Both the position numbers and the translations under genes were made by a program. Shown piece after piece: positions 35,732 through 43,079 of a stretch of DNA of 64,000 bases. Below the pieces are notes generated by a model. That model was not told the origin of the DNA. It searched no databases and saw nothing but the letters and a program-made list of their open reading frames with translations. This DNA is from Jannaschia formosa (GTDB lineage Bacteria; Pseudomonadota; Alphaproteobacteria; Rhodobacterales; Rhodobacteraceae), in assembly GCF_003340555.1 (NCBI RefSeq), contig NZ_QPLJ01000004.1:124001-188000 (forward strand), in the 5' to 3' direction. Every line of letters starts with the position of its first letter. The stretch's first letter is position 1.

Positions 35732-36832
35732 TCAGGTCCTCAGCCGCGTCTCCAGCGACCAGCGCGGGGTGCGGGCCGTCCGCTCTCCGTAGCCCAGCAG
35801 GCCGATCATTTGAACCGTCCCGCCCTCGGGCGCCAGCAGCGCGTGAACGGCGGCGTGATGCTCCGCCATCTCGGGATATTCCTGCAGCGCCTGGCTTACG
35901 GGGCGCAGCGCCAGCCCGGCACCGGTCGCGGCCAGGTTCAGCCGCAGCCAGCGCCGCCCGGTCTCGATCTGGTCGGCGCGGGTGTTGGTCGCCGTCACCT
36001 GGCTGACGGTGGCAGGCACGGCGAGGATCGCCGCCGCGGTGGCCTCGATATTCGCCCTGGTCCCGGCGTTCCCCGGGTCCATCGCCGCCTCGCGGGTCAG
36101 GACCCCCGCCAGGGCCAGGCTCTCCATCAGCGGCCCGCCAAGGTCGATGCCGTCCGGATTGGCCTCGATCTCGGCGCGGCCGATTCGCAGCAGGTCGATG
36201 CTCTCCTTCAGGGCGGCGGGGGTGTGCATCTCGGTCAGCCAGGCGTCATGGGCGATCCGTTGCAGCGCGGCATGGGTCGCCCCGCCATGGACGGTGGCGA
36301 AGGGCTCCAGGACGGCCGCCTCGTCGCCGACGGGCCGGTCGAGGAAGCCCTCCTTGTGCGTGCGCCGGTCCAGCGCATGCACGAAGAGCGGGTCGGGCGT
36401 GCCGCCAGGCGACAGGGTCATCACCGCCACCGGCCCCTCCTCGCCCTCGGGGTAGAGCCGCGTCTGCGCCGCCAGCCCCTCCTCGGCGGCGGCCATGCGG
36501 GTCAGCTCCAGAAAGCAGCCCATGCCGATGGTGAGCTGCCGCGCGAAGGGGTCGGTGACCGGCAGGTCGCGGGCCGGGTCGCGCCAGATCGCGATGGTGT
36601 CCTCGCCGCGCAGCTCCGCCTCCCAGGGCTGGCGGTTGTGCGGGTTGGGCGCCAGCAGGCCCCAGCTCAGTGCGCGCAGGCGCGGATCGGGATAGGCGCC
36701 CGCCCGGTCCCAGGGCGCCAGCGCGGCATGGGGCGTGCGGGTGGTCAGGAAGGCGGCCGAGGCGGCGGTGGCGGCGAAGATCGTGCCTCCGCCCAGCAGG
36801 GCGAGCGTCTTGCGGCGGGAGAGGTCGGGCAT
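35732..36832 (-). CDS. Tat-exported nitroreductase-family (Acg-like) protein
   Basis: 366 residues from the ATG at 36832, chosen because GGAG stands six bases upstream; an ATG at 36844 and a TTG at 36862 are alternatives. The N-terminus has a twin-arginine signal (SRRKTLALLGGGTIFAATAA). The body shows the nitroreductase-like pattern of the Acg group: LLAPNPHNRQPWEAEL, LTIGMGCFLELTRMAA, HALDRRTHKEGF and ETGRRWLRLNLAATGAGLAL. These proteins bind FMN, often without known substrate. It is in one operon with a MarR regulator, which suggests induction by a toxic aromatic or nitro compound. Confidence 0.85.
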   Translation of the reverse strand: MPDLSRRKTLALLGGGTIFAATAASAAFLTTRTPHAALAPWDRAGAYPDPRLRALSWGLLAPNPHNRQPWEAELRGEDTIAIWRDPARDLPVTDPFARQLTIGMGCFLELTRMAAAEEGLAAQTRLYPEGEEGPVAVMTLSPGGTPDPLFVHALDRRTHKEGFLDRPVGDEAAVLEPFATVHGGATHAALQRIAHDAWLTEMHTPAALKESIDLLRIGRAEIEANPDGIDLGGPLMESLALAGVLTREAAMDPGNAGTRANIEATAAAILAVPATVSQVTATNTRADQIETGRRWLRLNLAATGAGLALRPVSQALQEYPEMAEHHAAVHALLAPEGGTVQMIGLLGYGERTARTPRWSLETRLRT

Positions 36833-36845
36833 GGTCGGCTCCATT

Positions 36846-36881
36846 GGTTCAATGTCGAACAAGATAGTTCAACATTGAACC
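36846..36881. promoter_or_regulatory. Predicted MarR operator at the nitroreductase-marR promoter
   Basis: Left arm GGTTCAATGTCGAAC, spacer AAGATA, right arm GTTCAACATTGAACC: 14 of 15 arm positions pair. Each arm is itself a near palindrome (TTCAATG.CGAA and TTCAACATTGAA). It lies 14 bases upstream of the chosen start of the nitroreductase gene, where a bound repressor would block the promoter. Confidence 0.75.
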
Positions 36882-36985
36882 AGATGCAAGCGCCGACTCC
36901 GCCTGTCCGTCCGAGGCGCCTTTCGCGCAGCGCCGCCCGGCGCAAGCCCCTTGAGAATCCGCTTGTCCGCAAGCACCGGACCCGC

Positions 36986-37009
36986 ATACTTAGCTACATG
37001 GCTAAGTAT
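36986..37009. promoter_or_regulatory. Predicted ArsR-type operator overlapping the start codon
   Basis: ATACTTAGC, six bases (TACATG), GCTAAGTAT: perfect nine-base arms. The start codon of the ArsR-family gene is the ATG within the spacer (36998-37000). Such AT-rich palindromes with a short spacer are typical for ArsR-family autoregulation. Confidence 0.75.
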
Positions 37010-37339
37010 GACGACAGGCTCGACCGCCATTTCTCCGCGCTGGGCGACGCGACCCGGCGCAGCATCCTTGCCCGCCTCGCGCGGGGCAGGGCGACCGTCG
37101 GCGAACTGGCGGCGCCCCATGACATGTCCCTGCCGTCCTTCCTGGGCCATCTGAGGAAGCTGGAGGAGGCAGGCCTGATCACCACCGCGAAGGACGGGCG
37201 CGTGCGCGTCTGCCAGCTCGCCCCGGACGCGTTTGCACCGGCGCAGGACTGGCTGGCCGAGCAGCGCGAGATCTGGACCGGCCGGCTGGACCGTTTCGAC
37301 GCCTATGTCGCCACCCTGAAGAATGAGCGAGACCCATGA
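36998..37339 (+). CDS. ArsR-family (SdpR/YgaV-like) winged-helix regulator
   Basis: 113 residues starting MAKYDDRLDRHFSALGDATR. The ArsR helix-turn-helix runs GDATRRSILARLARGRATVG, then DMSLPSFLGHLRKLEEAGLI. There is no CVC metal site, so it belongs to the non-metal group that pairs with SRPBCC proteins. The stop overlaps the start of the downstream AHSA1-like gene (ATGA). A nine-base-arm palindrome covers its own start codon, so it probably represses its own operon. There is no clear ribosome site before the ATG, which fits a leaderless or near-leaderless message. Confidence 0.9.
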   Translation: MAKYDDRLDRHFSALGDATRRSILARLARGRATVGELAAPHDMSLPSFLGHLRKLEEAGLITTAKDGRVRVCQLAPDAFAPAQDWLAEQREIWTGRLDRFDAYVATLKNERDP

Positions 37340-37818
37340 CCCTGGACCCCTCTACCGACCTGACCTTCACCCGCAGGCTCGACGCACCGCGCGCGCTTCT
37401 GTGGGAATGCTGGACCACGCCCGCGCATCTGAAGCATTTCTTCGTGCCGAAGCCGCACGAGTTGGTGGATTGCGAGATCGACCTGCGGCCGGGCGGGCGC
37501 TTCAACACGACCTTCCGCGTCGACGGCAACGAGATGCGCAATGACGGCGTCTGGCTGGAGGTGGTCGAGGGCCGCCGCCTCGTCTTCACCGACGCCTATT
37601 CCGAGGGCTGGAAACCCGCGCCCGACCCGTTCCTGACTGCCATCGTGGACTTCGAGGATCATCCCGACGGCGGCACCAGCTATACCGCGACGGCGCGCCA
37701 CCGCTCGTCCGAGGCGCGGCAGCGCCACGAGGAGATGGGGTTCTTCGAAGGCTGGGGCACGGTCGCGACGCAGCTCGAGGCTCATGCCAGGTCGCTGCGC
37801 CCCGGCGTCCCCGGCTGA
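37336..37818 (+). CDS. SRPBCC/AHSA1-family protein
   Basis: 160 residues. The pattern LTFTRRLDAPRALLWECWTT, HLKHFFVPKPHEL, DLRPGGRFNTTFR and HEEMGFFEGWGTVATQLEAH is that of the AHSA1 (Aha1 C-terminal) branch of START-like proteins, which bind hydrophobic ligands in a cavity. It is translationally coupled to the ArsR-type gene upstream; such pairs are common, with the regulator and a ligand-binding partner made together. The ligand is unknown. Confidence 0.9.
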   Translation: MTLDPSTDLTFTRRLDAPRALLWECWTTPAHLKHFFVPKPHELVDCEIDLRPGGRFNTTFRVDGNEMRNDGVWLEVVEGRRLVFTDAYSEGWKPAPDPFLTAIVDFEDHPDGGTSYTATARHRSSEARQRHEEMGFFEGWGTVATQLEAHARSLRPGVPG

Positions 37819-37927
37819 GCGGCGCGTCGGCCGGATGCGGCGACGCCGCGGCGCGCGCTGGATTGCGCGGCGGCACGCCGTTGGTTAGGAATCCTTACCA
37901 ATCCGCCGCACCGCCCCGAGGACGCCC

Positions 37928-39112
37928 ATGCCCCCCGTCATCACCAGTATCGACGACCTGCACGCCATCTACCGGCGCCGCGTCCCGAAGATGTTCTACG
38001 ACTACTGCCAGTCGGGCAGCTGGACCGAGCAGACCTATCGCGAGAACGAGACCGACTTCGCCGAGATCCGCCTGCGCCAGCGCGTCGCCGTCGACATGGA
38101 GGGCCGGTCGCTGAAGACCACGATGGTGGGCCGCGAGGTGACGATGCCGGTGGCGCTGGCGCCGGTCGGCCTGACGGGCATGCAGCATGCCGACGGAGAG
38201 ATTCTCGCCGCCCAGGCCGCCGAGGATTTCGGCGTTCCCTTCACCCTTTCCACCATGTCGATCTGCTCGATCGAGGACGTGGCGCGCAAGACCAATGCGC
38301 CGTTCTGGTTCCAGCTCTATGTGATGCGCGACGAGGAGTTCGTCGACAACTTGATCTCCCGGGCCGAGGCGGCGGGCTGCGATGCGCTGGTCATCACGCT
38401 CGACCTCCAGATCCTCGGCCAGCGCCACAAGGACCTCAAGAACGGCCTCTCGGCCCCGCCAAAGATGACGCCGGCCACCATCGCCAACCTCGCCACCAAG
38501 ATCGGCTGGGGGATGGAGATGATGGGCACGCCGCGCCGCAAGTTCGGCAACATCGTGGGCCATGCGAAGGGCGTGACCGACGTCTCGTCACTGACTTCCT
38601 GGACGGCCGAGCAGTTCGACCCCCGGCTCGACTGGGGCAAGATCCGCAAGCTGCGCGACAAGTGGAAGGGCAAGGTCATCCTGAAGGGCATCCTCGACGC
38701 CGAGGACGCGCGGCTCGCACTCGACATGGGCGCCGACGCCATCGTCGTGTCGAACCACGGCGGCCGCCAGCTCGACGGGGCGCTCAGCTCGATCCGGGTG
38801 CTGCCCGACATCGTCGAGGCCGTGGGCGACAAGATCGAGGTCCACATGGATGGCGGCATCCGCTCGGGCCAGGACGTGCTGAAGGCCGTCGCGCTGGGCG
38901 CGCGCGCCACCTATATCGGCCGCGCCTTCATCTACGGGCTGGGCGCGATGGGCCGGAGGGGCGTGACCCAGGCGCTGGAGGTCATCCGCAAGGAGCTGGA
39001 CACCACCATGGCGCTCTGCGGCGAGAAGGACATCCACGATGTCGGCCCGCATGTCACGCTGGTGCCCAAGGGCTTCAGGGGCGAGTGGGAGCGACCCGCG
39101 CCGAATAGCTGA
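37928..39112 (+). CDS. lldD: FMN-dependent L-lactate dehydrogenase / alpha-hydroxyacid oxidase
   Basis: 394 residues. FMN alpha-hydroxyacid enzyme motifs are present: the catalytic His277 in SNHGGRQLDG, Lys in ILKGILDAEDA, and MDGGIRSGQDVLKAVALGAR near the C-terminus. The N-terminal KMFYDYCQSGSWTEQTY is typical for LldD. It oxidises L-lactate (or a related hydroxyacid) to pyruvate, passing electrons to the membrane chain. It ends in a 38-base tail-to-tail overlap with the minus-strand MFS gene. No lactate permease or regulator is next to it. Confidence 0.93.
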   Translation: MPPVITSIDDLHAIYRRRVPKMFYDYCQSGSWTEQTYRENETDFAEIRLRQRVAVDMEGRSLKTTMVGREVTMPVALAPVGLTGMQHADGEILAAQAAEDFGVPFTLSTMSICSIEDVARKTNAPFWFQLYVMRDEEFVDNLISRAEAAGCDALVITLDLQILGQRHKDLKNGLSAPPKMTPATIANLATKIGWGMEMMGTPRRKFGNIVGHAKGVTDVSSLTSWTAEQFDPRLDWGKIRKLRDKWKGKVILKGILDAEDARLALDMGADAIVVSNHGGRQLDGALSSIRVLPDIVEAVGDKIEVHMDGGIRSGQDVLKAVALGARATYIGRAFIYGLGAMGRRGVTQALEVIRKELDTTMALCGEKDIHDVGPHVTLVPKGFRGEWERPAPNS

Positions 39113-40223
39113 GCGGCCAGAGCATCGCGAGCAGCAGCGCCACGCAGGCGAAGGCCCAGCGCAGCCCGAACACCCCCGCTCCCAGTCCCATCAGGGCGGG
39201 GGCGAGGAAGAAGCCCGTGAAGCCGATCACCGCGACCCGCGCGATCACCGCCGTCCTCTGGCGCGGCGCGGCCAGCCGCCCCGCCAGTGCCAGCCCCATC
39301 GGCCCGATCACCGAGATGCCCAGCCCCTGCAGGCCGAAGCCGACATAGGCCACCGCCGGGGAGGGCGCCGCCGCCGCGATCAGCACGCCGATGACGGCGA
39401 GCCCGGTGGCGAGGCGGATCACCATCAGCTCCGACAGCCGCGCCGCGACCGCCTGGCCCGAGAACCGCCCGACCGCCATCGTCAGGCCCAGCATCGCCGG
39501 GCCGAACGCGCCCTCGGCCGCGCCGCCGCCCAGCGTGCGCTCGATATGCAGGGCCGACCAGGCCTCGACCGTGGCCTCGCCCATGAAGGCGATCAGCACG
39601 ATCGTCCCGCAGACCGCGACCAGCGACAGGGGCAGGGCGACCTTCGGCCCTGTGCCGTCCTCGTCCTGCGGGGCGACCTCCATCCACTGGAAGGGCGCCG
39701 TGGCGAGGATCAGCAGGCCGGTGACGGCGAAGATCGCCTCCGGCCCCCAGCCCGCCTCGCGCATCGCGCCCGTCAGCAGCGCCGAGATCGCGTAGGCGAC
39801 CGAGAACATCGCATGGTTGACGTTCATCAGGCTCTGCCCGGTGCGCGCCTCGACCTCCGAGACACGGGCGTTCATCACCACATCGGTCAGCCCGCTGAAC
39901 CCGCCCAGCACGACCAGCACGAGGAACAGCGACAGCGTGCTGACCCCGGCCCAGCCGGGCAGCGTCGCCATCAGCCCCAGCATCACCGTCCCCATCGGCA
40001 TCGCCCAGGATCCGAGCAGCCGGTCCCACCGCGCCGCCGCCCAGAGCGTCGTCGACAGCCCGATTGCCGTCCCCAGCAGCAGCAGGCCGAAGGTCGTGTC
40101 GTCCACCCCGATCCGCGCTTTCAGCACCGGCGCCATCGCGGCGAAGCAACCCCAGGTCAGGCCGACTGCCATGAAGGCGGCGACAGGCGCGCGGCTGAGC
40201 GCGAGGGAGGAGAGGATCGTCAT
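39075..40223 (-). CDS. MFS transporter
   Basis: 382 residues with twelve hydrophobic spans from the ATG at 40223. Typical features are the loop between spans 2 and 3 (AARWDRLLGSWAMPMGTVML) and the charged helix EVEARTGQSLMNVNHAMFS. It resembles the FucP/YbjJ-like group that handles sugars or small acids. The 3' end overlaps the convergent lldD by 38 bases, so transport of a hydroxyacid is possible but not shown. The start region is purine-rich (GGAGGAGAGGATCGTC is on the plus strand inside the gene), so upstream TTG/GTG starts cannot be excluded. Confidence 0.85.
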   Translation of the reverse strand: MTILSSLALSRAPVAAFMAVGLTWGCFAAMAPVLKARIGVDDTTFGLLLLGTAIGLSTTLWAAARWDRLLGSWAMPMGTVMLGLMATLPGWAGVSTLSLFLVLVVLGGFSGLTDVVMNARVSEVEARTGQSLMNVNHAMFSVAYAISALLTGAMREAGWGPEAIFAVTGLLILATAPFQWMEVAPQDEDGTGPKVALPLSLVAVCGTIVLIAFMGEATVEAWSALHIERTLGGGAAEGAFGPAMLGLTMAVGRFSGQAVAARLSELMVIRLATGLAVIGVLIAAAAPSPAVAYVGFGLQGLGISVIGPMGLALAGRLAAPRQRTAVIARVAVIGFTGFFLAPALMGLGAGVFGLRWAFACVALLLAMLWPLSYSARVAPTRP

Positions 40224-40512
40224 GGGCAACGGCCTTCGATGCGGGGCAACCGGGCCGGTCAACACGCTCGGGCAGGCGGTGGCAAGGGGGGGGTGACGCG
40301 GGTGGAGCAGGGCTCGTCCCGGCGCGCCCCGACGGGTCCAAGCGCGGGAGGCGCCCCCGGGGGATGGCTCGTCGCGCGGGGTGACGTGGAGGGAAGACTT
40401 CTTTCCCGGCAGGGCCGCGCGCCACGGCCGCAGGCGTCCGGTCGCGCGCCTGTTCACCCCCGCGCGCATGTCCCCTATGTATCCCCGAACGGCGAGACGA
40501 AGGACGACGCGC

Positions 40513-41910
40513 ATGATCGGACGGCTGGCGGATGCGGTGACGCGCGGGGTGGGGGACGTCACGGCACGCGTCACCGATGTCTTCGACCCGACCGTCAGGC
40601 TCGGCGTCACCGGGCTCAGCCGCGCCGGCAAGACGGTGTTCATCACCTCGCTCGTCGCCAACCTGATGGACCGGGGCCGGATGGCGGCCTTCTCGCCCTC
40701 GGCCCGGATCGAGACGGCCTTCCTGCAACCCCAGCCCGACGACACCATCCCCCGCTTCGACTTCGAGCGGCACCTCGCCTCGCTCACCTCGCGCGAGCCG
40801 CGCTGGCCCGACGGCACCCGCGCCGTCTCGGAACTGCGGCTGTCCCTGAAGATCCAGCCCCGCGGCCTGCTTGGCGGCATGCGCGGCGCCCGGGTCGTGC
40901 ATCTCGACATCGTCGACTATCCCGGCGAGTGGCTGCTGGACCTGGGCCTCATCGGCAAAAGCTACGACGACTGGTCCGACCGCGCGCTCCACCGCCTGCG
41001 CGACTGGGGCGCGACCGGCTACCTGACCGAGATGGAGAACGCCGACCCCGCCGCGAAGCTGGCGGAGCCGACCGCCCAGGCGCTGGCCCGTGCCTACACC
41101 GACGCCCTGCGCGAGGCCCGCGAGGCCGGCGCCTACGACCTGACCCCCGGACGCTTCCTGCTGCCCGGCGATCTCGAAGGCTCTCCGGCGCTGACCTTCG
41201 CGCCCCTGCCGCCGGGAGACAGCCCTCGCGGCTCGCTGCGGCGCGAGATGGAACGGCGGTTCGAGGCCTACAAGGCCAAGGTCGTGCAGCCCTTCTTCCG
41301 GGACCATTTCTCGCGCCTCGACCGACAGGTGGTGTTGCTCGACGTGCTCGGCGCCATCCGCCGCGGCCCCCGCGCGGTCGAGGAGATGCGCGCCGCCATC
41401 GCCGACATCCTGCAGGCGTTCAAGCCGGGCAGGCTGAACTGGCTTCTGGGCCTGCTCGGCGCGCGCCGCGTCGACCGGGTGCTGTTCGCGGCGACCAAGG
41501 CAGACCACCTGCATCACAGCCAGCACGCCCGCCTGACCGACATCCTCGACGGCATGGTCTCCGACGCGCGCCGCCGTGCCGACTTTGCGGGCGCCCGCAC
41601 CGAGGTGCTGGCGCTGGCCGCCCTGCGCGCCACGGTCGAGGAAACCCGCGAGCACAAGGGCGAGACCCTGCCCGTCGTCCGCGGACGCCTGCTGGAGACG
41701 GGGCGCGAGGCGGCGCTCTATCCCGGAGAGCTGCCGCCCGACGCCTCCCACATCCTCACCCCCGCGCTGGAGGGCGCCGAGGACTGGCTCGGCGCCGATT
41801 ACGACATCATGGACTTCGCCCCCGCGCCGCTGACGCTGCGCCCGAACGAGGGCCCGCCCTTCATCCGGCTGGACCGGGCGGCGGAATTCCTGCTGGCCGA
41901 TCGGCTCTAG
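40513..41910 (+). CDS. ycjX: YcjX-family P-loop GTPase/ATPase
   Basis: 465 residues. A P-loop lies at GLSRAGKTVF (residues 34-43); LDIVDYPGEWLLDL and LLFAATKADHLHH-like sequence (VLFAATKADHLHH) complete the YcjX (DUF463) pattern. The family is a conserved nucleoside triphosphatase of the cell envelope stress regulon in enterobacteria. Here it is followed by the DUF697 membrane protein YcjF after 89 bases, the same pair as in Escherichia coli. The ATG at 40513 has weak ribosome-site support. The product probably acts at the inner membrane with YcjF. Confidence 0.93.
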   Translation: MIGRLADAVTRGVGDVTARVTDVFDPTVRLGVTGLSRAGKTVFITSLVANLMDRGRMAAFSPSARIETAFLQPQPDDTIPRFDFERHLASLTSREPRWPDGTRAVSELRLSLKIQPRGLLGGMRGARVVHLDIVDYPGEWLLDLGLIGKSYDDWSDRALHRLRDWGATGYLTEMENADPAAKLAEPTAQALARAYTDALREAREAGAYDLTPGRFLLPGDLEGSPALTFAPLPPGDSPRGSLRREMERRFEAYKAKVVQPFFRDHFSRLDRQVVLLDVLGAIRRGPRAVEEMRAAIADILQAFKPGRLNWLLGLLGARRVDRVLFAATKADHLHHSQHARLTDILDGMVSDARRRADFAGARTEVLALAALRATVEETREHKGETLPVVRGRLLETGREAALYPGELPPDASHILTPALEGAEDWLGADYDIMDFAPAPLTLRPNEGPPFIRLDRAAEFLLADRL

Positions 41911-41999
41911 GCGCGGCGGCCTCCGGTCGACCGGCGACGCCTCCTTTGCAACCGGGCATGCCGACCATATCTCTCCGCAAGACCCCGACGGAGGCCCGC

Positions 42000-43079
42000 A
42001 TGACCACCCCGCCCCGGACCCCGCCGCGCAAGGGCGGGATCCTCTTCGAGATCGACGCGCCTCCCGAGACGCCGCGCGGCCCCCGCCCCGGCACCGAGCT
42101 GCCGCCCGAGCCCGCCGCCGGGCCGGGCGCCTTCGACCCGGCCTCCGCCCCGCCCGTCCCCGACGAGGAAGTCGCGCCGTCCCCCTCCGGCCGCGCCATG
42201 CAGACCGTGGCCCTTCTCGCCGCGCGCAAGGAACACTCGCTGGCGAAGTGGGTCTGGACGACGCTCGGCGCCGTGCTGTCCTTCGTTCTGGGCGTCGCCG
42301 CCTGGGAATTCGTGACCGCGATGCTCGCCGCCAACCCGATCCTCGGCTGGATCGCGGCGCTGCTGATCGGGGCGTTCCTGCTGGCCTGCTCCGCCGTCAT
42401 CATCCGGGAACTCAGCGCGCTGTCGCGGCTGGACCGGATCGACGGCATCCGGCGGCAGGCCGCCGCCGTCACCGACCTGACCTCCGCCCGCAAGCTGTCG
42501 GACCGCATCGTCTCCTTCTACGCGGGCCGCCCCGACACGCGCTGGGGCCGCGAGGCGCTGGCCGCGCGGCGCGACGACATCCGCGACGCGCCCGCCCTCG
42601 TCGCCGAGATCGAGCGCGACCTGCTCGCCCCGCTCGACGCCGCCGCGGCGAAGGAGGTCGAGGCCGCCGCCCGTCAGGTCGCCCTCGTCACGGCGGTCGT
42701 GCCGCTGGCGCTGGCCGACGTGGTCGCGGCCCTGACCTCGAACCTGCGCATGATCCGCCGCATCGCGCTGATCTACGGCGGCCGGGCGGGCACGCTGGGG
42801 TCGTGGCGGCTGGCGCGCACGGTCCTGACCCATCTCGCCGCCACCGGCGCGGTTGCCGTGGGCGACGACCTGATCCATTCCGTCGCGGGCGGCGGTGTCC
42901 TCGCCCGCGTCTCGCGCCGCTTCGGCGAGGGGCTGGTCAACGGCGCTCTGACCGCGCGCGTGGGCCTCGCCGCGATGGAAGTCTGCCGCCCGCTGCCGTT
43001 CACGAACACCCGCCCGCCCCGCATCACCGAACTCATCGGCCGCTCGCTCACCGGCCTCTTCGACCGAAAGGACGCCTGA
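42000..43079 (+). CDS. ycjF: YcjF-family (TIGR01620/DUF697) membrane protein
   Basis: 359 residues from the ATG at 42000, preceded by GGAGG at seven bases; an ATG 42 bases earlier lacks such a site. The first 65 residues are Pro-rich and disordered, two membrane spans follow (TTLGAVLSFVLGVAAWEFV and GWIAALLIGAFLLACSAVII), then a DUF697 domain with VVPLALADVVAALTSNLRMI and VCRPLPF. It is the usual partner of YcjX. Its stop overlaps the start of the next flavoprotein gene (TGATG), so a third protein is tied into this operon. Confidence 0.9.
   Translation: MTTPPRTPPRKGGILFEIDAPPETPRGPRPGTELPPEPAAGPGAFDPASAPPVPDEEVAPSPSGRAMQTVALLAARKEHSLAKWVWTTLGAVLSFVLGVAAWEFVTAMLAANPILGWIAALLIGAFLLACSAVIIRELSALSRLDRIDGIRRQAAAVTDLTSARKLSDRIVSFYAGRPDTRWGREALAARRDDIRDAPALVAEIERDLLAPLDAAAAKEVEAAARQVALVTAVVPLALADVVAALTSNLRMIRRIALIYGGRAGTLGSWRLARTVLTHLAATGAVAVGDDLIHSVAGGGVLARVSRRFGEGLVNGALTARVGLAAMEVCRPLPFTNTRPPRITELIGRSLTGLFDRKDA

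Noticed and set aside
34571-37339. A 922-codon open frame on the plus strand from truA through to the ArsR-type gene
   Set aside because: Only its last 113 codons (from 36998) are real. The rest runs out of frame over truA and antisense to marR and the nitroreductase gene, a usual effect of very high G+C.
39039-43079. A 1346-codon open frame on the plus strand
   Set aside because: Only the part from 42000 (YcjF) is coding. The rest lies antisense to the MFS gene and in another frame of ycjX; composition is Arg/Pro/Gly noise.
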